From the NCBI GenBank assembly GCA_002397315.1, contig DHAE01000008.1, forward strand, positions 149,941 to 213,940: a DNA stretch of 64,000 bases. The letters run 5' to 3'. Origin of the DNA: Comamonadaceae bacterium UBA4962 (lineage in GTDB: Bacteria > Pseudomonadota > Gammaproteobacteria > Burkholderiales > Burkholderiaceae_C). Of the stretch, positions 33,220 through 42,467 are shown in pieces. The notes under the pieces were generated by a model, which had not been told where the DNA came from, searched no databases, and was given only the letters and a program-made list of their open reading frames with translations. The position numbers were made by a program, and so were the translations under genes. Numbering within the stretch: position 1 is the first letter of the stretch; each line of letters begins with the position of its first letter.

Positions 33220-34301
33220 CCGTCGCCGAGCCGCACCTGATCGTGTCGTACAACCGGCACGACATCACCGCGGACATGAGTCCCTTCCTGCTCTCGGTCG
33301 GCTGGACGGCCGACCTCGAAGGCAACGAGGCGGACAGCCTGGAGATCACCCTGGAGGATACCGACGGCCTGTGGCTGAACGGCCTGTATCCGCGCAAGGG
33401 CGATACCCTGGAGCTGCAGATCGGCTACCGGGGCGAGGGCCTGGTGCCGTGCGGCGCCTTCGAGATCGACGAGATCGAGATCGAGGGGCCGCCGTCGCAG
33501 GTGAAGGTGAAGGCGCTCGCCGCGGCGGTGATGAAGACGCTGCGCACCCACAAGGGACATGCCTACGAAGACACCACGCTGGCCGGCATTGTGCGGGCCG
33601 TGGCCGAACGCCACCGATTGCAGGTGGTGGGCGAGATCGAGGACATCCCCGTGCGGCGCGTGACCCAGGCGCACGAGCAGGACCTGAAATTCCTGCGCCG
33701 CCTGGCCACCGAGTACGGCTACGCCTTCAACGTGCGCGGCGACAAGCTGACGTTCGTGCCGCTGGACGGGCTGCGCGCGAAGAAGGCGGTGCGGGTGCTG
33801 GGCCCGGCCGACGTGGCGCGCTACAACTTCCGCGACAAGATCAAGGGAACCCCCGCGCAGGCGTCGGTGGCCTACCACGACCCCTCGTCCAAGGAGACGG
33901 TCTCGTACGCCATGAACAGCGAAGGCGAGGTGGTGCCGAGCACCTCGGCCGACACGCTCAAGCACGCCATGCGCGCGGAGTCGCCGCGGCAGGCCCAGGC
34001 GAAGGCGCAGGCGGCGCTGCGCGGCGCGCAGGACCAGGCGACGGTCTGCTCCTGCACGCTGTGGGGCGATCCGACTCTGGTCGCGGGGGTGAACGTGGAA
34101 CTGGAAGGATGGGGGCAGCTCTCGGGCCGCTACCAGATCGCCCGCTCCACGCACCGCATCGCCCGCGGCAGCGGCTACGCCACCGAACTGGAGCTGCGCC
34201 GCGTGCAGGCCGGCAAGGCAGCGGCGGCCGCGGCCAGGACCGGCAAGCGGCGGCTCCTCGTGGCCACGCTGGACGAGAACGAAGAGGTGGTGCTGCGATG
34301 A
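33207..34301 (+). CDS. Baseplate hub, P2 gpD family (late control D)
   Basis: The product is 364 residues. SYNRHDITADMSPFLLSVGW and the middle segment DLKFLRRLATEYGYAFNVRG fit the gpD/Mu gp44/T4 gp27-like hub fold. It forms the trimeric hub on which the spike sits. The ATG at 33207 overlaps the end of X; its stop overlaps the V start (ATGA). Confidence 0.88.
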   Translation: MDALTVAEPHLIVSYNRHDITADMSPFLLSVGWTADLEGNEADSLEITLEDTDGLWLNGLYPRKGDTLELQIGYRGEGLVPCGAFEIDEIEIEGPPSQVKVKALAAAVMKTLRTHKGHAYEDTTLAGIVRAVAERHRLQVVGEIEDIPVRRVTQAHEQDLKFLRRLATEYGYAFNVRGDKLTFVPLDGLRAKKAVRVLGPADVARYNFRDKIKGTPAQASVAYHDPSSKETVSYAMNSEGEVVPSTSADTLKHAMRAESPRQAQAKAQAALRGAQDQATVCSCTLWGDPTLVAGVNVELEGWGQLSGRYQIARSTHRIARGSGYATELELRRVQAGKAAAAAARTGKRRLLVATLDENEEVVLR

Positions 34302-34804
34302 ACGAATTCCAGGAACAGCAGGCGACCTACAAGACCGGCGTGGTGACGGCGGTCGACGCCGCCGGCGGCCGGGCGCGCGTGCGCTTCGACGACCTCGACG
34401 GGCTGGAGACCGCGCTCCTGCCCGTGGGCCAGCGCAAGACGCACGAGGACAAGGACTACTGGATGCCCGACGTCGGCGAGCACGTCGCCTGCCTGATGGA
34501 CCAGTACCTCGAAGACGGCGTGATCCTCTGCGCCATCTATTCCGGCGCCGACCGCCCGCCCACCGCCGACCCCCATGTCCGCATGGTGCGGTTCCGCGAC
34601 GGCGCGGAGATGGCCTACGACCGCAGCTCCGGCACGCTCTCGGTGCGCGGCGTGGCGCACGTGGTGGTCGAGGCCGGCAGCGAGATCGTGCTGCGCGCGC
34701 CGCGGCTGGTGGTGGACGCGCCCTCCGTCGCGTTCACCGGCGACGTCGACGTGGCGGGCAAGCTGATGGACGTGGGCGGCAACTCGAACCACCACCGCCA
34801 CTAG
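34298..34804 (+). CDS. Baseplate spike protein, gpV family
   Basis: The product is 168 residues. An N-terminal OB-fold-like part (TGVVTAVDAAGGRARVRFDD) is followed by beta-helical repeats (VVVEAGSEIVLRAPRLVVDA) and a His-rich C-terminus (GGNSNHHRH) that could hold the metal ion at the spike tip, as in P2 gpV. It pierces the outer membrane on contraction. Confidence 0.88.
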   Translation: MNEFQEQQATYKTGVVTAVDAAGGRARVRFDDLDGLETALLPVGQRKTHEDKDYWMPDVGEHVACLMDQYLEDGVILCAIYSGADRPPTADPHVRMVRFRDGAEMAYDRSSGTLSVRGVAHVVVEAGSEIVLRAPRLVVDAPSVAFTGDVDVAGKLMDVGGNSNHHRH

Positions 34805-34813
34805 CGCGGAAAA

Positions 34814-34849
34814 GCCGCGGGCGCCGCTGCCGGAAACGGCGCCCGCGGC
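34814..34849. terminator. Hairpin after gpV (terminator-like, no T-tract)
   Basis: A perfect 12-bp inverted repeat GCCGCGGGCGCC / GGCGCCCGCGGC with a 12-nt loop lies between gpV and late promoter copy 4. There is no T-run, so termination may be partial or the hairpin may protect the 3' end. Confidence 0.55.
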
Positions 34850-34859
34850 GGCGGCGATT

Positions 34860-34902
34860 GTGTCCGCGTTCCATAGACCGCGCGGACGCCTCCGGGAATC
34901 AT
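34860..34902 (+). promoter_or_regulatory. Late promoter copy 4 (baseplate/fibre operon)
   Basis: GTGTCCGCGTTCCA (34860-34873), 22 bp, then GAATCAT (34896-34902); the gpW gene starts at 34913. It is the copy closest to copy 3 (shared CGCGTTCCAT.GACCG). Confidence 0.7.
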
Positions 34903-34912
34903 CGGAATTCCC

Positions 34913-35278
34913 ATGGACGCCATCAACACCATCACCGCACGCGACTGGCAACTGGCCATCGGCCAGCCCGGCACGACCCTGACCGGCGACGACGACATCG
35001 GGCAGTGCCTGCGCGTCATCCTCGGCACCCCCAAGGGGAGCGATCCCCTGCGCCCCGCGTTCGGGTCGGGCCTGCGCCACTACCTGGACTGGCCCATCGA
35101 CCGCGCCCGGCCGCACATCGTGCGCGAGTGCTGGGACGCGATCGGCCTGTGGGAGCCCCGCATCACGCTGGAGCGTGTCACCGTCCACCCGGGCAGTGAA
35201 CCGCAGCAGCTCGGGGTGACGGTTTTCTGGAGCCTCGCGGGCCAGCCCCGCACGCAATCCACGGAGGTGACGCTGTGA
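34913..35278 (+). CDS. Baseplate wedge protein W (GPW/gp25 family)
   Basis: The product is 121 residues with DIGQCLRVILGTPKGSDPL and RPAFGSGLRHYLDWPID, the GPW/gp25 pattern. It is a baseplate wedge component that nucleates sheath assembly. It overlaps gpJ (GTGA). First gene of the last late transcription unit. Confidence 0.9.
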   Translation: MDAINTITARDWQLAIGQPGTTLTGDDDIGQCLRVILGTPKGSDPLRPAFGSGLRHYLDWPIDRARPHIVRECWDAIGLWEPRITLERVTVHPGSEPQQLGVTVFWSLAGQPRTQSTEVTL

Positions 35279-36375
35279 CCGCCCCCCGATTCATCGACCG
35301 CGACCCCCAGCAGGTGGTCGAGGACCTCGTCGCCCAGTACGAGGCCATGACCGGCCGCACGCTGTACCCGGCGCAGGTCGAACGCCTGCTGATCGACCTC
35401 GTCGCCTACCGCGAGAGCCTGACGCGCGAGCTGATCCAGGACACCGCGCTGCAGAACCTCGTCGCCTTCGCGCGGGCGCCGTTCCTGGACCACCTCGGCG
35501 CGCTGCTGGGCGTGGCCCGGCTCGCGGCCGGCAAGGCCCATGCCACCGTGCGCATGGAGTTCAAGGAGGCCACGCCGCGGGCGCTGTCGCTGCCGGCGGG
35601 CTGGCGCGTGGAGCTGCCGTCCGGCCAGGTGTTCGCGGCCGATGCGGCCGGCGAGATCCCGGCGGGCGCGCAGGCCTTCGAATGCACGGTGAGCGCGCAG
35701 GAGGCCGGCACGCAGACCAACGGCTGGCCGCCTTCGCTGTTGCGCGCGCTGGACACGCCGCCCGCCGCGCTCGCCGCGCTGCGCACCACCACCACGACCC
35801 GCGGCGGCACCGAGGCGGAGGCGGACGAACGCTACCGCCAGCGGATCAAGCTGGCGCCCGAGGCGTTCTCGTACGGCTCCGAGCACCGCTACCGCCTGCT
35901 GGCATTGACGACGGCGCCCTCGCTGCAGGACGTGCGCGTCTGGAGCCCGCGGCCGGACGGCTCGGTCAGCGTGGTGCTGCTGGGCTCGGACGGCGTGCCC
36001 TCGGCGGAGACGGTCGCCCGGGTGCAGGCCGCGCTCGACGCGCCCCAGGCCCGCATGCTGGGCGACCGCATCACCGTGTCGGCCGCCGTGCCGGTGGACT
36101 ACGCGATCTCCGTGCGGGTGGACGTGGCCGCGGGCAACGTCTCCGACATCGTGCTCGCCGGCGTGGAGCAGCGCCTGCGGGCCTGGGCCGCGCAGCAGGC
36201 GGGCCGCCTGGGCGGCGACCTGGTGCCCTCGCAGATCGTGGCCGCCGCGGCCGGCGTGGCCGGCGTCTACGACCTGCAGGTGCTGGCGCCCACGCAGCGC
36301 GTGCTGCAGGCCCACGAATGGCCGCGCCTCACGGGCGTGTCCGTCACGGCCGGAAAGCAGCTCACCGATGGCTGA
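35275..36375 (+). CDS. Baseplate wedge protein J
   Basis: The product is 366 residues of the Baseplate_J family (LIDLVAYRESLTRELIQD near the start; TTRGGTEAEADERYRQRIKL in the middle). The GTG start at 35275 is coupled to W. It corresponds to P2 gpJ and Mu gp47 and links the wedges around the hub. Confidence 0.9.
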   Translation: MTAPRFIDRDPQQVVEDLVAQYEAMTGRTLYPAQVERLLIDLVAYRESLTRELIQDTALQNLVAFARAPFLDHLGALLGVARLAAGKAHATVRMEFKEATPRALSLPAGWRVELPSGQVFAADAAGEIPAGAQAFECTVSAQEAGTQTNGWPPSLLRALDTPPAALAALRTTTTTRGGTEAEADERYRQRIKLAPEAFSYGSEHRYRLLALTTAPSLQDVRVWSPRPDGSVSVVLLGSDGVPSAETVARVQAALDAPQARMLGDRITVSAAVPVDYAISVRVDVAAGNVSDIVLAGVEQRLRAWAAQQAGRLGGDLVPSQIVAAAAGVAGVYDLQVLAPTQRVLQAHEWPRLTGVSVTAGKQLTDG

Positions 36376-37324
36376 CGTCCTGATCCAGCCGTCGCTCGCG
36401 CACGACCCGAGCCTGGTCGCCCTGGCGCGGCTGCCCGAGCGCATCACCGATCTGGACGTGCGGCCGCTGCTGGTCTACGACGTGGACCGCGTCGACGCGG
36501 CCGCCTTGCCCTACCTCGCCGAACAGTTCGGCATCGTGGGCCCGATGTGGCAGTACCTGCAGGGCGAGGCCGCGCAGCGCGCCGCGATCCGCGGGGCCGT
36601 CGCCTGGCACCGCGCCAAGGGCACGCCCTGGGCCGTGACCGATGCGCTGCGCTGGATCGGCGTGTCCGCCGTGCCGGACGACCAGCGCGGCACGCCGCGG
36701 CGCTGGGCCTCGTACGAACTGGTACTCGGGCAGGTGCCCGACACCACGCAGGCGGAGTCGATCGTGGCCCTGGCGCGCTTCGCCGCGCCAGCCCGCGCCC
36801 ACCTGGTGCGCCTCTACAACCCGCAGCACGACCTGCGGCCGCTGGTGCTGGACCGCGGGCCCGCGCTCGACGCCGGCATGCTGGACAACTATTCCGGCGT
36901 CATGGGCGCCGACGGCGTGGTCCGATCGTTCGGAGAACGCCGCGGGGGCACCGTGCCCGCCGCGGCCGCGCTGGCGCCCCGCGGCGCGCGCACCGACGTG
37001 CGCGCCTCGGTGTCCCGCTACGACGACATGCCGGTGCTCGACGCCTGGCGGCTCGATGCGCGGGTGCTGTCCGGCGTGTCGGGCGGGACCATGGACCTCT
37101 CCATCGGCACCTGCGGCCTGCCGCCCCTGGAAGGCGGAACGCTCATCCATCGGCGCGTCGCTGCCACCCACGTCCCCTGGGACGCCCCCGTGCCGGCAGG
37201 CGGCCGCACGGACTTCGCCGCGGACCTGGCCCTCGTGCCGGTGCATCCGCCGCGCCGCTGGACCGGCCCGTGGGGCGGTCCGTGGCGCCCCCACTTCTCT
37301 TTGATCTCAACCGAGGAAACGTAA
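36368..37324 (+). CDS. Tail protein I, extended
   Basis: The product is 318 residues. The first about 160 residues match P2 gpI (QFGIVGPMWQYLQGEAAQRA, WHRAKGTPWAVTDALRWIG). The C-terminal half (about 170-318) is an extra beta-rich domain, longer than P2 gpI (about 176 residues), which may form the attachment for the unusual fibre base. It overlaps the J stop by 8 bp. Confidence 0.85.
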   Translation: MADVLIQPSLAHDPSLVALARLPERITDLDVRPLLVYDVDRVDAAALPYLAEQFGIVGPMWQYLQGEAAQRAAIRGAVAWHRAKGTPWAVTDALRWIGVSAVPDDQRGTPRRWASYELVLGQVPDTTQAESIVALARFAAPARAHLVRLYNPQHDLRPLVLDRGPALDAGMLDNYSGVMGADGVVRSFGERRGGTVPAAAALAPRGARTDVRASVSRYDDMPVLDAWRLDARVLSGVSGGTMDLSIGTCGLPPLEGGTLIHRRVAATHVPWDAPVPAGGRTDFAADLALVPVHPPRRWTGPWGGPWRPHFSLISTEET

Positions 37325-37810
37325 ATGGCAGTCTTGCAAGAGTCCGGCCGCATCTTTCTGGCGACGGCGGTCGCCACTCCGCCGCTGTACCTGGCCTGGG
37401 GCCGGGGCCTGGCCGCATGGGACACCACGCCCGAGCCCGAGCCCACCAAGGCCACCCGCCTGGTGGACGAGATCGGCCGCCGGCTCATCACCAGCGTGGG
37501 CTTCGTGGTGCCCGACGACAACGGCGCCATCGAGCTGCCGGACAAGAAGCGCTACGCGGCCAGCGCCGTGCCCACCAAGTGGCTGCACGCGAGCTGGACC
37601 TTCAACTACGACGACGCGGCCGGCGAGACCGTCCGCGAACTCGGCGTGTTCATCGGCGGCAGCGTGGCCTCCGGCCTGCCGGCCGGCCAGCGCTACTTCA
37701 CCGCCGCCCAGGTGGTGGAGCCCGGCTACCTCTACTGCCTGGAGCGCGTGCAGGCCTTCAAGCGCGGCACCGGCGTGCGACCCGTGCAGCAATACGTCCT
37801 GCCGTTCTGA
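37325..37810 (+). CDS. Unrecognised tail/fibre-proximal protein
   Basis: The product is 161 residues, starting immediately after the gpI stop. It has no signal peptide or membrane segment and reads as a compact beta-rich protein (RLITSVGFVVPDDNGAIEL, ETVRELGVFIGGSVASGLP). Its place between gpI and the giant fibre-base protein suggests a fibre connector or collar. I do not recognise its family with certainty. Confidence 0.65.
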   Translation: MAVLQESGRIFLATAVATPPLYLAWGRGLAAWDTTPEPEPTKATRLVDEIGRRLITSVGFVVPDDNGAIELPDKKRYAASAVPTKWLHASWTFNYDDAAGETVRELGVFIGGSVASGLPAGQRYFTAAQVVEPGYLYCLERVQAFKRGTGVRPVQQYVLPF

Positions 37811-37821
37811 GGAAGGTACCC

Positions 37822-40800
37822 ATGAAAGACATCCAAGACACCTTCGATCCGGCGAAGAACTACCACCGCGTGCTGTTCCGCCAGGACGCGCTGCTGCAGT
37901 CGCGTGAACTCAACGACCTGCAGCGCATCGTCCAGCACGAGATCAAGGGCGTGGCCGACGCCATGCTGCGCGACGGCGACGTGATCCGGGGCGCGCGCAT
38001 CGTCGTGAACCCCACCACCGGCGCCGTGCAGGCGGAAGCCGGCGCGGTCTACCTGCAGGGCTCCGTGCGCGGCGTGGTGCCCGCGACCTTCACCGTGCCC
38101 GTCCAGGGCATCGTCACGGTCGGCATCTACCTGCGCGAGAGCGTCGTCACCGAACTGGAAGACCCGGGCCTGCTGGGCATCGCCGGCGGCACGCCGTCGT
38201 ACGGCGAACCCGGCGCCTCGCGCCTGAAGATCGAGCCCGCCTGGGGCTATGCCGGCGACGGGCAGCAGGGCGAGTTCTTCGCCGTCTGGACCGTCGAGGA
38301 CGGCGTCCTGCGCGCCAAGGAAACGCCTCCGCACCTGTCCTCCATCACCCGCGCGATCGAGGACTACGACGTGGCCAGCACCGGCGGCGGCTCCTACATC
38401 GTGGAGGGCCTGCAGGTGGCCATGGCGCCCGACCTCGCCACCGGCGAGCAGGTCTACACCGTGGCCGAAGGGTCCGCCCGCGTCGCCGGCCGCAGCCGCG
38501 TCTTCCAGGCCAGCCGGCGCCTCGTCACCAAGGCCGAGCCCGAGCTGTTCAGCGTGGACAGCGAGCCGCACATCTCCACCACCGAAGGCGAGCAGCGCAT
38601 CGAGCTCGGCCGTCCGCCCTGCAAGGGCGTGCCGGAATTCCGCATCACCGCCCGCCGCACCGTCACCCTGGTGCACGGGGGCTTCGCCGGCATCGCCGAC
38701 GTGCTGCCGGACGCGAGCGTCATCTCCATCGACGCCGTCAAGCAGGGCGGCACCACCTTCGCCAAGGACGCCGACTACCGCCTCACCGCCGGCCAGGTGG
38801 ACTGGAGCCCCCAGGGCGCCGAACCCGCGCCGGGCTCCTCCTACCAGGTCACCTACCTCTACATCCAGCGCGCGACGCCCAAGGCGGCGGACTCGCGCGG
38901 CGCGACGGTCGAGGGCGCCATCGTCGGCTCGTCCATCCTCGTGAGCTACCAGCAGCAGCTGCGCCGCGTGGACCGCCTCTGCATCAACCGCGAAGGCCAG
39001 TTCGAGTGGCTGCGCGGCGTCTCCAGCGCCTGGACGCCGGCACCGCCGCAGATCCCGGACGACATGCTCGCGCTCGCCACCGTGTTCCAGACCTGGGACG
39101 GCGGCCGGCAGGTGGTGAGCGACGGCGTGAAGATCCAGTCGCCGCACCGCATCGCGATGCAGGAGCAGCGCATGGACGCCGTCATGCTCGACCTGGCCGA
39201 ACTGCGGCTCGCCACGAGCGCGCAGGGCATGGATTCGGGCGTCAAGAAGGGCCTCATCGCCGACGCCTTCCTGTCGGACCGCCAGCGCGACGCCGGCATC
39301 GCCCAGACCGCCGCCGCGGTGAACGGCGCGCTGCAGCTGCCGATCACGACCACCGTGCACCAGCTCGGCACGGCGCTGCCCGAGCGCATCGCCATCGAGC
39401 ACGGTCACCGCGTGGCGCTGGAGCAGACCTGGCGCACGGGCTCCCGGCTGGTGAACCCCTACAACGCCTTCGACCCGGTACCGGCGGCCGTCACGCTCGT
39501 GCCCAACGTGGACCGGTGGACCACCGTGGACACCACGTGGCAATCCGCCATCACCGAGCGCCTCTACACGGGCGCCGGCAGCGAGATCCGCCTCACGGCC
39601 ACGGCCAGCGCGGTGCGCGTGCTGTCGGAGGAGTCGCGGCCGATCGAGTACCTGCGGACCATCTCCGTGCGCTTCGACATCGAGGGCTGGGGGCCGAACG
39701 AGCTGCTGCAGTCGGTCACGTTCGACGGCATCCCGACCGGCGCACAGCCGCTCGCGGGCGGCACGCTGAAGGCCGATGCCGCGGGCAAGCTCTCGGGCAC
39801 CTTCACCGTGCCGGACAAGGTCACGGCGGGCGCCAAGGCCGTGGTGTTCCGCGGCGCGCTCGGCAGCCGCGGCTCGCAGACCTTCTACGGCCAGGGCACG
39901 AACGTGCTGCGTTCGCAGCAGAACGTGGTCACGGAAACGTATGCCCGCTGGAACCAGCCCGTGTACTCGGGCGGCGGCGCGGTCTTCGGCCCGGGCAACA
40001 GCACGCCGGTCTACTCGCCCACGACCACGGGCGGCGGCGCGGTGTTCGGTCCCACCAGCCGGAACGCCACGGTGCCCCAGAACAGCTCGGCATGCGCCAA
40101 GTGGCTCTACGACGGCTACTTCGATCCCTCGGCCCAGTCGTTCGTGCTCGACGAGGACACCCACTGCAGCGGCGTGCGCCTGATGTTCACCGCCGCGGGT
40201 GGCCCGGTCACGGTGCAGATCCGCGAAGCCGCCGCCGGCGTGCCCGCGACCGCCGTCGTCGCCGAGGCCCGCGTGCCGAAGGCGTCGATCCAGTTGAACG
40301 CGCCCACCACCATCACGTGGACCCCCGCGCTGCTGCTGGCGGGCCGCGAGTACTGCATCGTCACGCTGTGCGACGACGCGCAGACGGCGATCGCGGTGGC
40401 GGAGCTGGGCAAGCAGGACCCGGAGCGCGGCTACGTCGTCGCCCAGCCCTACCAGGTGGGCGTGTTCTCGACCTCGTCGAACAACAGCGCCTGGACGATC
40501 CACCAGGACGTGGACCAGTGGTTCCAGCTGCTCGCGGCCAGCTACACCGCGAACGAGCGCGTGATCGACCTCGGCACGGCCGACGTGGTCGCCGCCACCG
40601 ACCTGATGGTGCTGGGCTTCGCGGAGCGCCCCTCGGCCGCCTCCGGCGTGGTGTTCGAAGTGGAGTTCCCCGAGTCCATGAAGGGCGAGATCGTGCGGCT
40701 GAACGACGGGCAGATCGTCTGGCTGGCGGCGCCCTTCACGGGCCGGCTCAAGGTGCGCGCGCGCATCACGGGCGACGCGAAGCTCGCGGCCGTCATGCAG

Positions 40801-41133
40801 AACGGCGTGCAACTGATCGCCGGCCACATCGAGGAGACGGCCACCTACGTCTCGCGCACCGTCAACGCCGCCGGGGCGAACCGGCTGCGCGTGGTGTACG
40901 AGGGCGACATCCCGGGCGGGGCCGCGGTGCAGGTGCATGCCCAGACGACCGCCGAGGGCGCGCCCTGGGTGCTGGTGCCCTACCTCGGCGCGGCCACGAA
41001 CACGCTGGGCGTGCGGGAGATCACGTGCGAACTCACCGGGCTGGCGGCCACCGCCGTGCGCGTGCGGCTCACGCTCACCGGCAGCACGACCGCGCGGCCG
41101 TACGTGCGCAACCTGCGCGGCGCGACGCTGTGA
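37822..41133 (+). CDS. Large fibre-base/baseplate protein (DUF4815-like)
   Basis: The product is 1103 residues. The N-terminal 450 or so residues (DPAKNYHRVLFRQDALLQSR, LNDLQRIVQHEIKGVADAML) resemble DUF4815 phage proteins; the rest is a chain of beta-sandwich-like domains, with a GGGAVFGP repeat near residues 713-740. It replaces the gpH fibre found in P2 at this place. It is likely the fibre stem or wedge periphery that carries the variable modules encoded downstream. The start at 37822 has GGAAGG 6-11 bp upstream. Confidence 0.75.
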   Translation: MKDIQDTFDPAKNYHRVLFRQDALLQSRELNDLQRIVQHEIKGVADAMLRDGDVIRGARIVVNPTTGAVQAEAGAVYLQGSVRGVVPATFTVPVQGIVTVGIYLRESVVTELEDPGLLGIAGGTPSYGEPGASRLKIEPAWGYAGDGQQGEFFAVWTVEDGVLRAKETPPHLSSITRAIEDYDVASTGGGSYIVEGLQVAMAPDLATGEQVYTVAEGSARVAGRSRVFQASRRLVTKAEPELFSVDSEPHISTTEGEQRIELGRPPCKGVPEFRITARRTVTLVHGGFAGIADVLPDASVISIDAVKQGGTTFAKDADYRLTAGQVDWSPQGAEPAPGSSYQVTYLYIQRATPKAADSRGATVEGAIVGSSILVSYQQQLRRVDRLCINREGQFEWLRGVSSAWTPAPPQIPDDMLALATVFQTWDGGRQVVSDGVKIQSPHRIAMQEQRMDAVMLDLAELRLATSAQGMDSGVKKGLIADAFLSDRQRDAGIAQTAAAVNGALQLPITTTVHQLGTALPERIAIEHGHRVALEQTWRTGSRLVNPYNAFDPVPAAVTLVPNVDRWTTVDTTWQSAITERLYTGAGSEIRLTATASAVRVLSEESRPIEYLRTISVRFDIEGWGPNELLQSVTFDGIPTGAQPLAGGTLKADAAGKLSGTFTVPDKVTAGAKAVVFRGALGSRGSQTFYGQGTNVLRSQQNVVTETYARWNQPVYSGGGAVFGPGNSTPVYSPTTTGGGAVFGPTSRNATVPQNSSACAKWLYDGYFDPSAQSFVLDEDTHCSGVRLMFTAAGGPVTVQIREAAAGVPATAVVAEARVPKASIQLNAPTTITWTPALLLAGREYCIVTLCDDAQTAIAVAELGKQDPERGYVVAQPYQVGVFSTSSNNSAWTIHQDVDQWFQLLAASYTANERVIDLGTADVVAATDLMVLGFAERPSAASGVVFEVEFPESMKGEIVRLNDGQIVWLAAPFTGRLKVRARITGDAKLAAVMQNGVQLIAGHIEETATYVSRTVNAAGANRLRVVYEGDIPGGAAVQVHAQTTAEGAPWVLVPYLGAATNTLGVREITCELTGLAATAVRVRLTLTGSTTARPYVRNLRGATL

Positions 41134-41143
41134 GGGACCGGCG

Positions 41144-41836
41144 ATGACGCAACCGATCCTGGGGAAACCCGTCGATGAGCGGACGTCGTCGCTGGGCCTG
41201 CCGCTGCCCAGCCTCGACAACATGCAGGAGGACGATGTGCCGCGCCTGCGCGATGCGCTGGCGCGGCTGGATGCCTTGCTCGCTGCGCTGCAGACGGGCA
41301 AGGCCGGCGCGGCGGACCTGGTGGCACTGGCCTCGGAACTGCGCGGCGCGCTGGGCCTGAAGGCCGCCGCGAAAGACCTGCAGGACCTCGCCACGGAAGT
41401 GCGCGCAGCGCTGGGCCTGAAGGCCGATGCCAACGCGGTCGTCAGATCGTGGGCGGGGAAGAAGGGCGACGTCGCTCCGGTCTTCGCGGATCTGGGTGGC
41501 AGGCCGAACACCCTGGCTGGTTACGGCATTGCGGATGGGGCGAAGCGATTGCAGCCCCAACACGTTGCATCGGCCTTCAATGCCCAGGAGGGGGGCGTGT
41601 ACGTGTGCGACATGAGTCCGGGCCCGTACACCGCGACGCTTCCCGCAAATCCGGCGGCCGGCTGCACCGTGACGTTTATCGACATGGTGAACAAATTCGA
41701 CGTGTCGCCGCTGACTATCGACCGCAACGGCAAGCCGTTCTATTTCACGGCGGAGAACTACGTTCTGGACCAAAAGGGCCAAGGCCGGACCTTCACTTAT
41801 TACAACCAAGATCTTGGATGGGTTGTCTATGCTTGA
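41144..41836 (+). CDS. Tail fibre module 1
   Basis: The product is 230 residues. The N-terminal about 130 residues (GLPLPSLDNMQEDDVPRLRD; VVRSWAGKKGDVAPVFADLG) are shared with fibre module 4 at 44970. The C-terminal about 90 residues are unique and beta-rich, with lower GC than the flanks. It should be a trimeric fibre attached through the shared N-terminus to the large protein upstream. Its end overlaps the next gene by 8 bp in another frame. Confidence 0.78.
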   Translation: MTQPILGKPVDERTSSLGLPLPSLDNMQEDDVPRLRDALARLDALLAALQTGKAGAADLVALASELRGALGLKAAAKDLQDLATEVRAALGLKADANAVVRSWAGKKGDVAPVFADLGGRPNTLAGYGIADGAKRLQPQHVASAFNAQEGGVYVCDMSPGPYTATLPANPAAGCTVTFIDMVNKFDVSPLTIDRNGKPFYFTAENYVLDQKGQGRTFTYYNQDLGWVVYA

Positions 41837-42467
41837 CTCTGTAATGCGACCGGCGGGCGGCAGTGTGCCGATCTGGACCCCAGCTCTGACCGTGCAGCGC
41901 GGCGGCCACGTGGTCAGCCCCGCGGATGCGGAAATCTACCGGCGCGTCGCGGCGACCGGCACCAGCGGTACCGATCCGGCGGACGACCTCACGAATTACG
42001 TGGCCGCGAGCTACGAGCGAATTACTGCATTCCCTCCGCCGCTTTTCTTCCATACGAACAACGCAAGCGACAGACTCAAGGGCGGAACGCGGGCTGCGGG
42101 ATTTTCCGTCCCCCAGGGCACCCGGGTGCTGGCGGTCAATGTCGTGGCTCGCGGCGAGCTGTCGCACTTATCCATGCAAGTGGTTTCCAGCGCCTCGACC
42201 AACAGTGGCGCGCGGATCGAAATCGTGGTGGACGGAAAGACGCTCTACAACGCGGATGTTTATGGCACCAACGGCAACTACATCAACATTTTTGGCGGCG
42301 TTCTTCCCCGCTGGAATGCCATGGGCGACAACCAGAACGATTACTTAGCGATGGAAGCGGCAAAACCGATCCAGTTTCGCCGCTCGCTGCAGATTTACTT
42401 CACTCCCACGTGGACGAATTGGTCCGCGTATAACGGGTTGACCTACATCCTTCGGGGGGTAGCATGA
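41829..42467 (+). CDS. Fibre-associated receptor-binding or tip protein
   Basis: The product is 212 residues and overlaps fibre module 1. No coiled coil; a beta-rich C-terminal part (about 85-212; ARIEIVVDGKTLYNADVYGT, QIYFTPTWTNWSAYNGLTYI). Reduced GC and unusual codon use suggest recent acquisition. It may be the receptor-binding tip that pairs with fibre module 1. No family recognised. Confidence 0.6.
   Translation: MLDSVMRPAGGSVPIWTPALTVQRGGHVVSPADAEIYRRVAATGTSGTDPADDLTNYVAASYERITAFPPPLFFHTNNASDRLKGGTRAAGFSVPQGTRVLAVNVVARGELSHLSMQVVSSASTNSGARIEIVVDGKTLYNADVYGTNGNYINIFGGVLPRWNAMGDNQNDYLAMEAAKPIQFRRSLQIYFTPTWTNWSAYNGLTYILRGVA

Noticed and set aside
34814..34849. A full rho-independent terminator
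   Set aside because: The hairpin is perfect but no T-run follows, so it is listed only as terminator-like.
37732..41511. A 1259-codon open frame on the minus strand opposite the DUF4815-like gene
   Set aside because: Same cause: third-position GC keeps the antisense frame open; the composition is not protein-like and the sense gene is clear.
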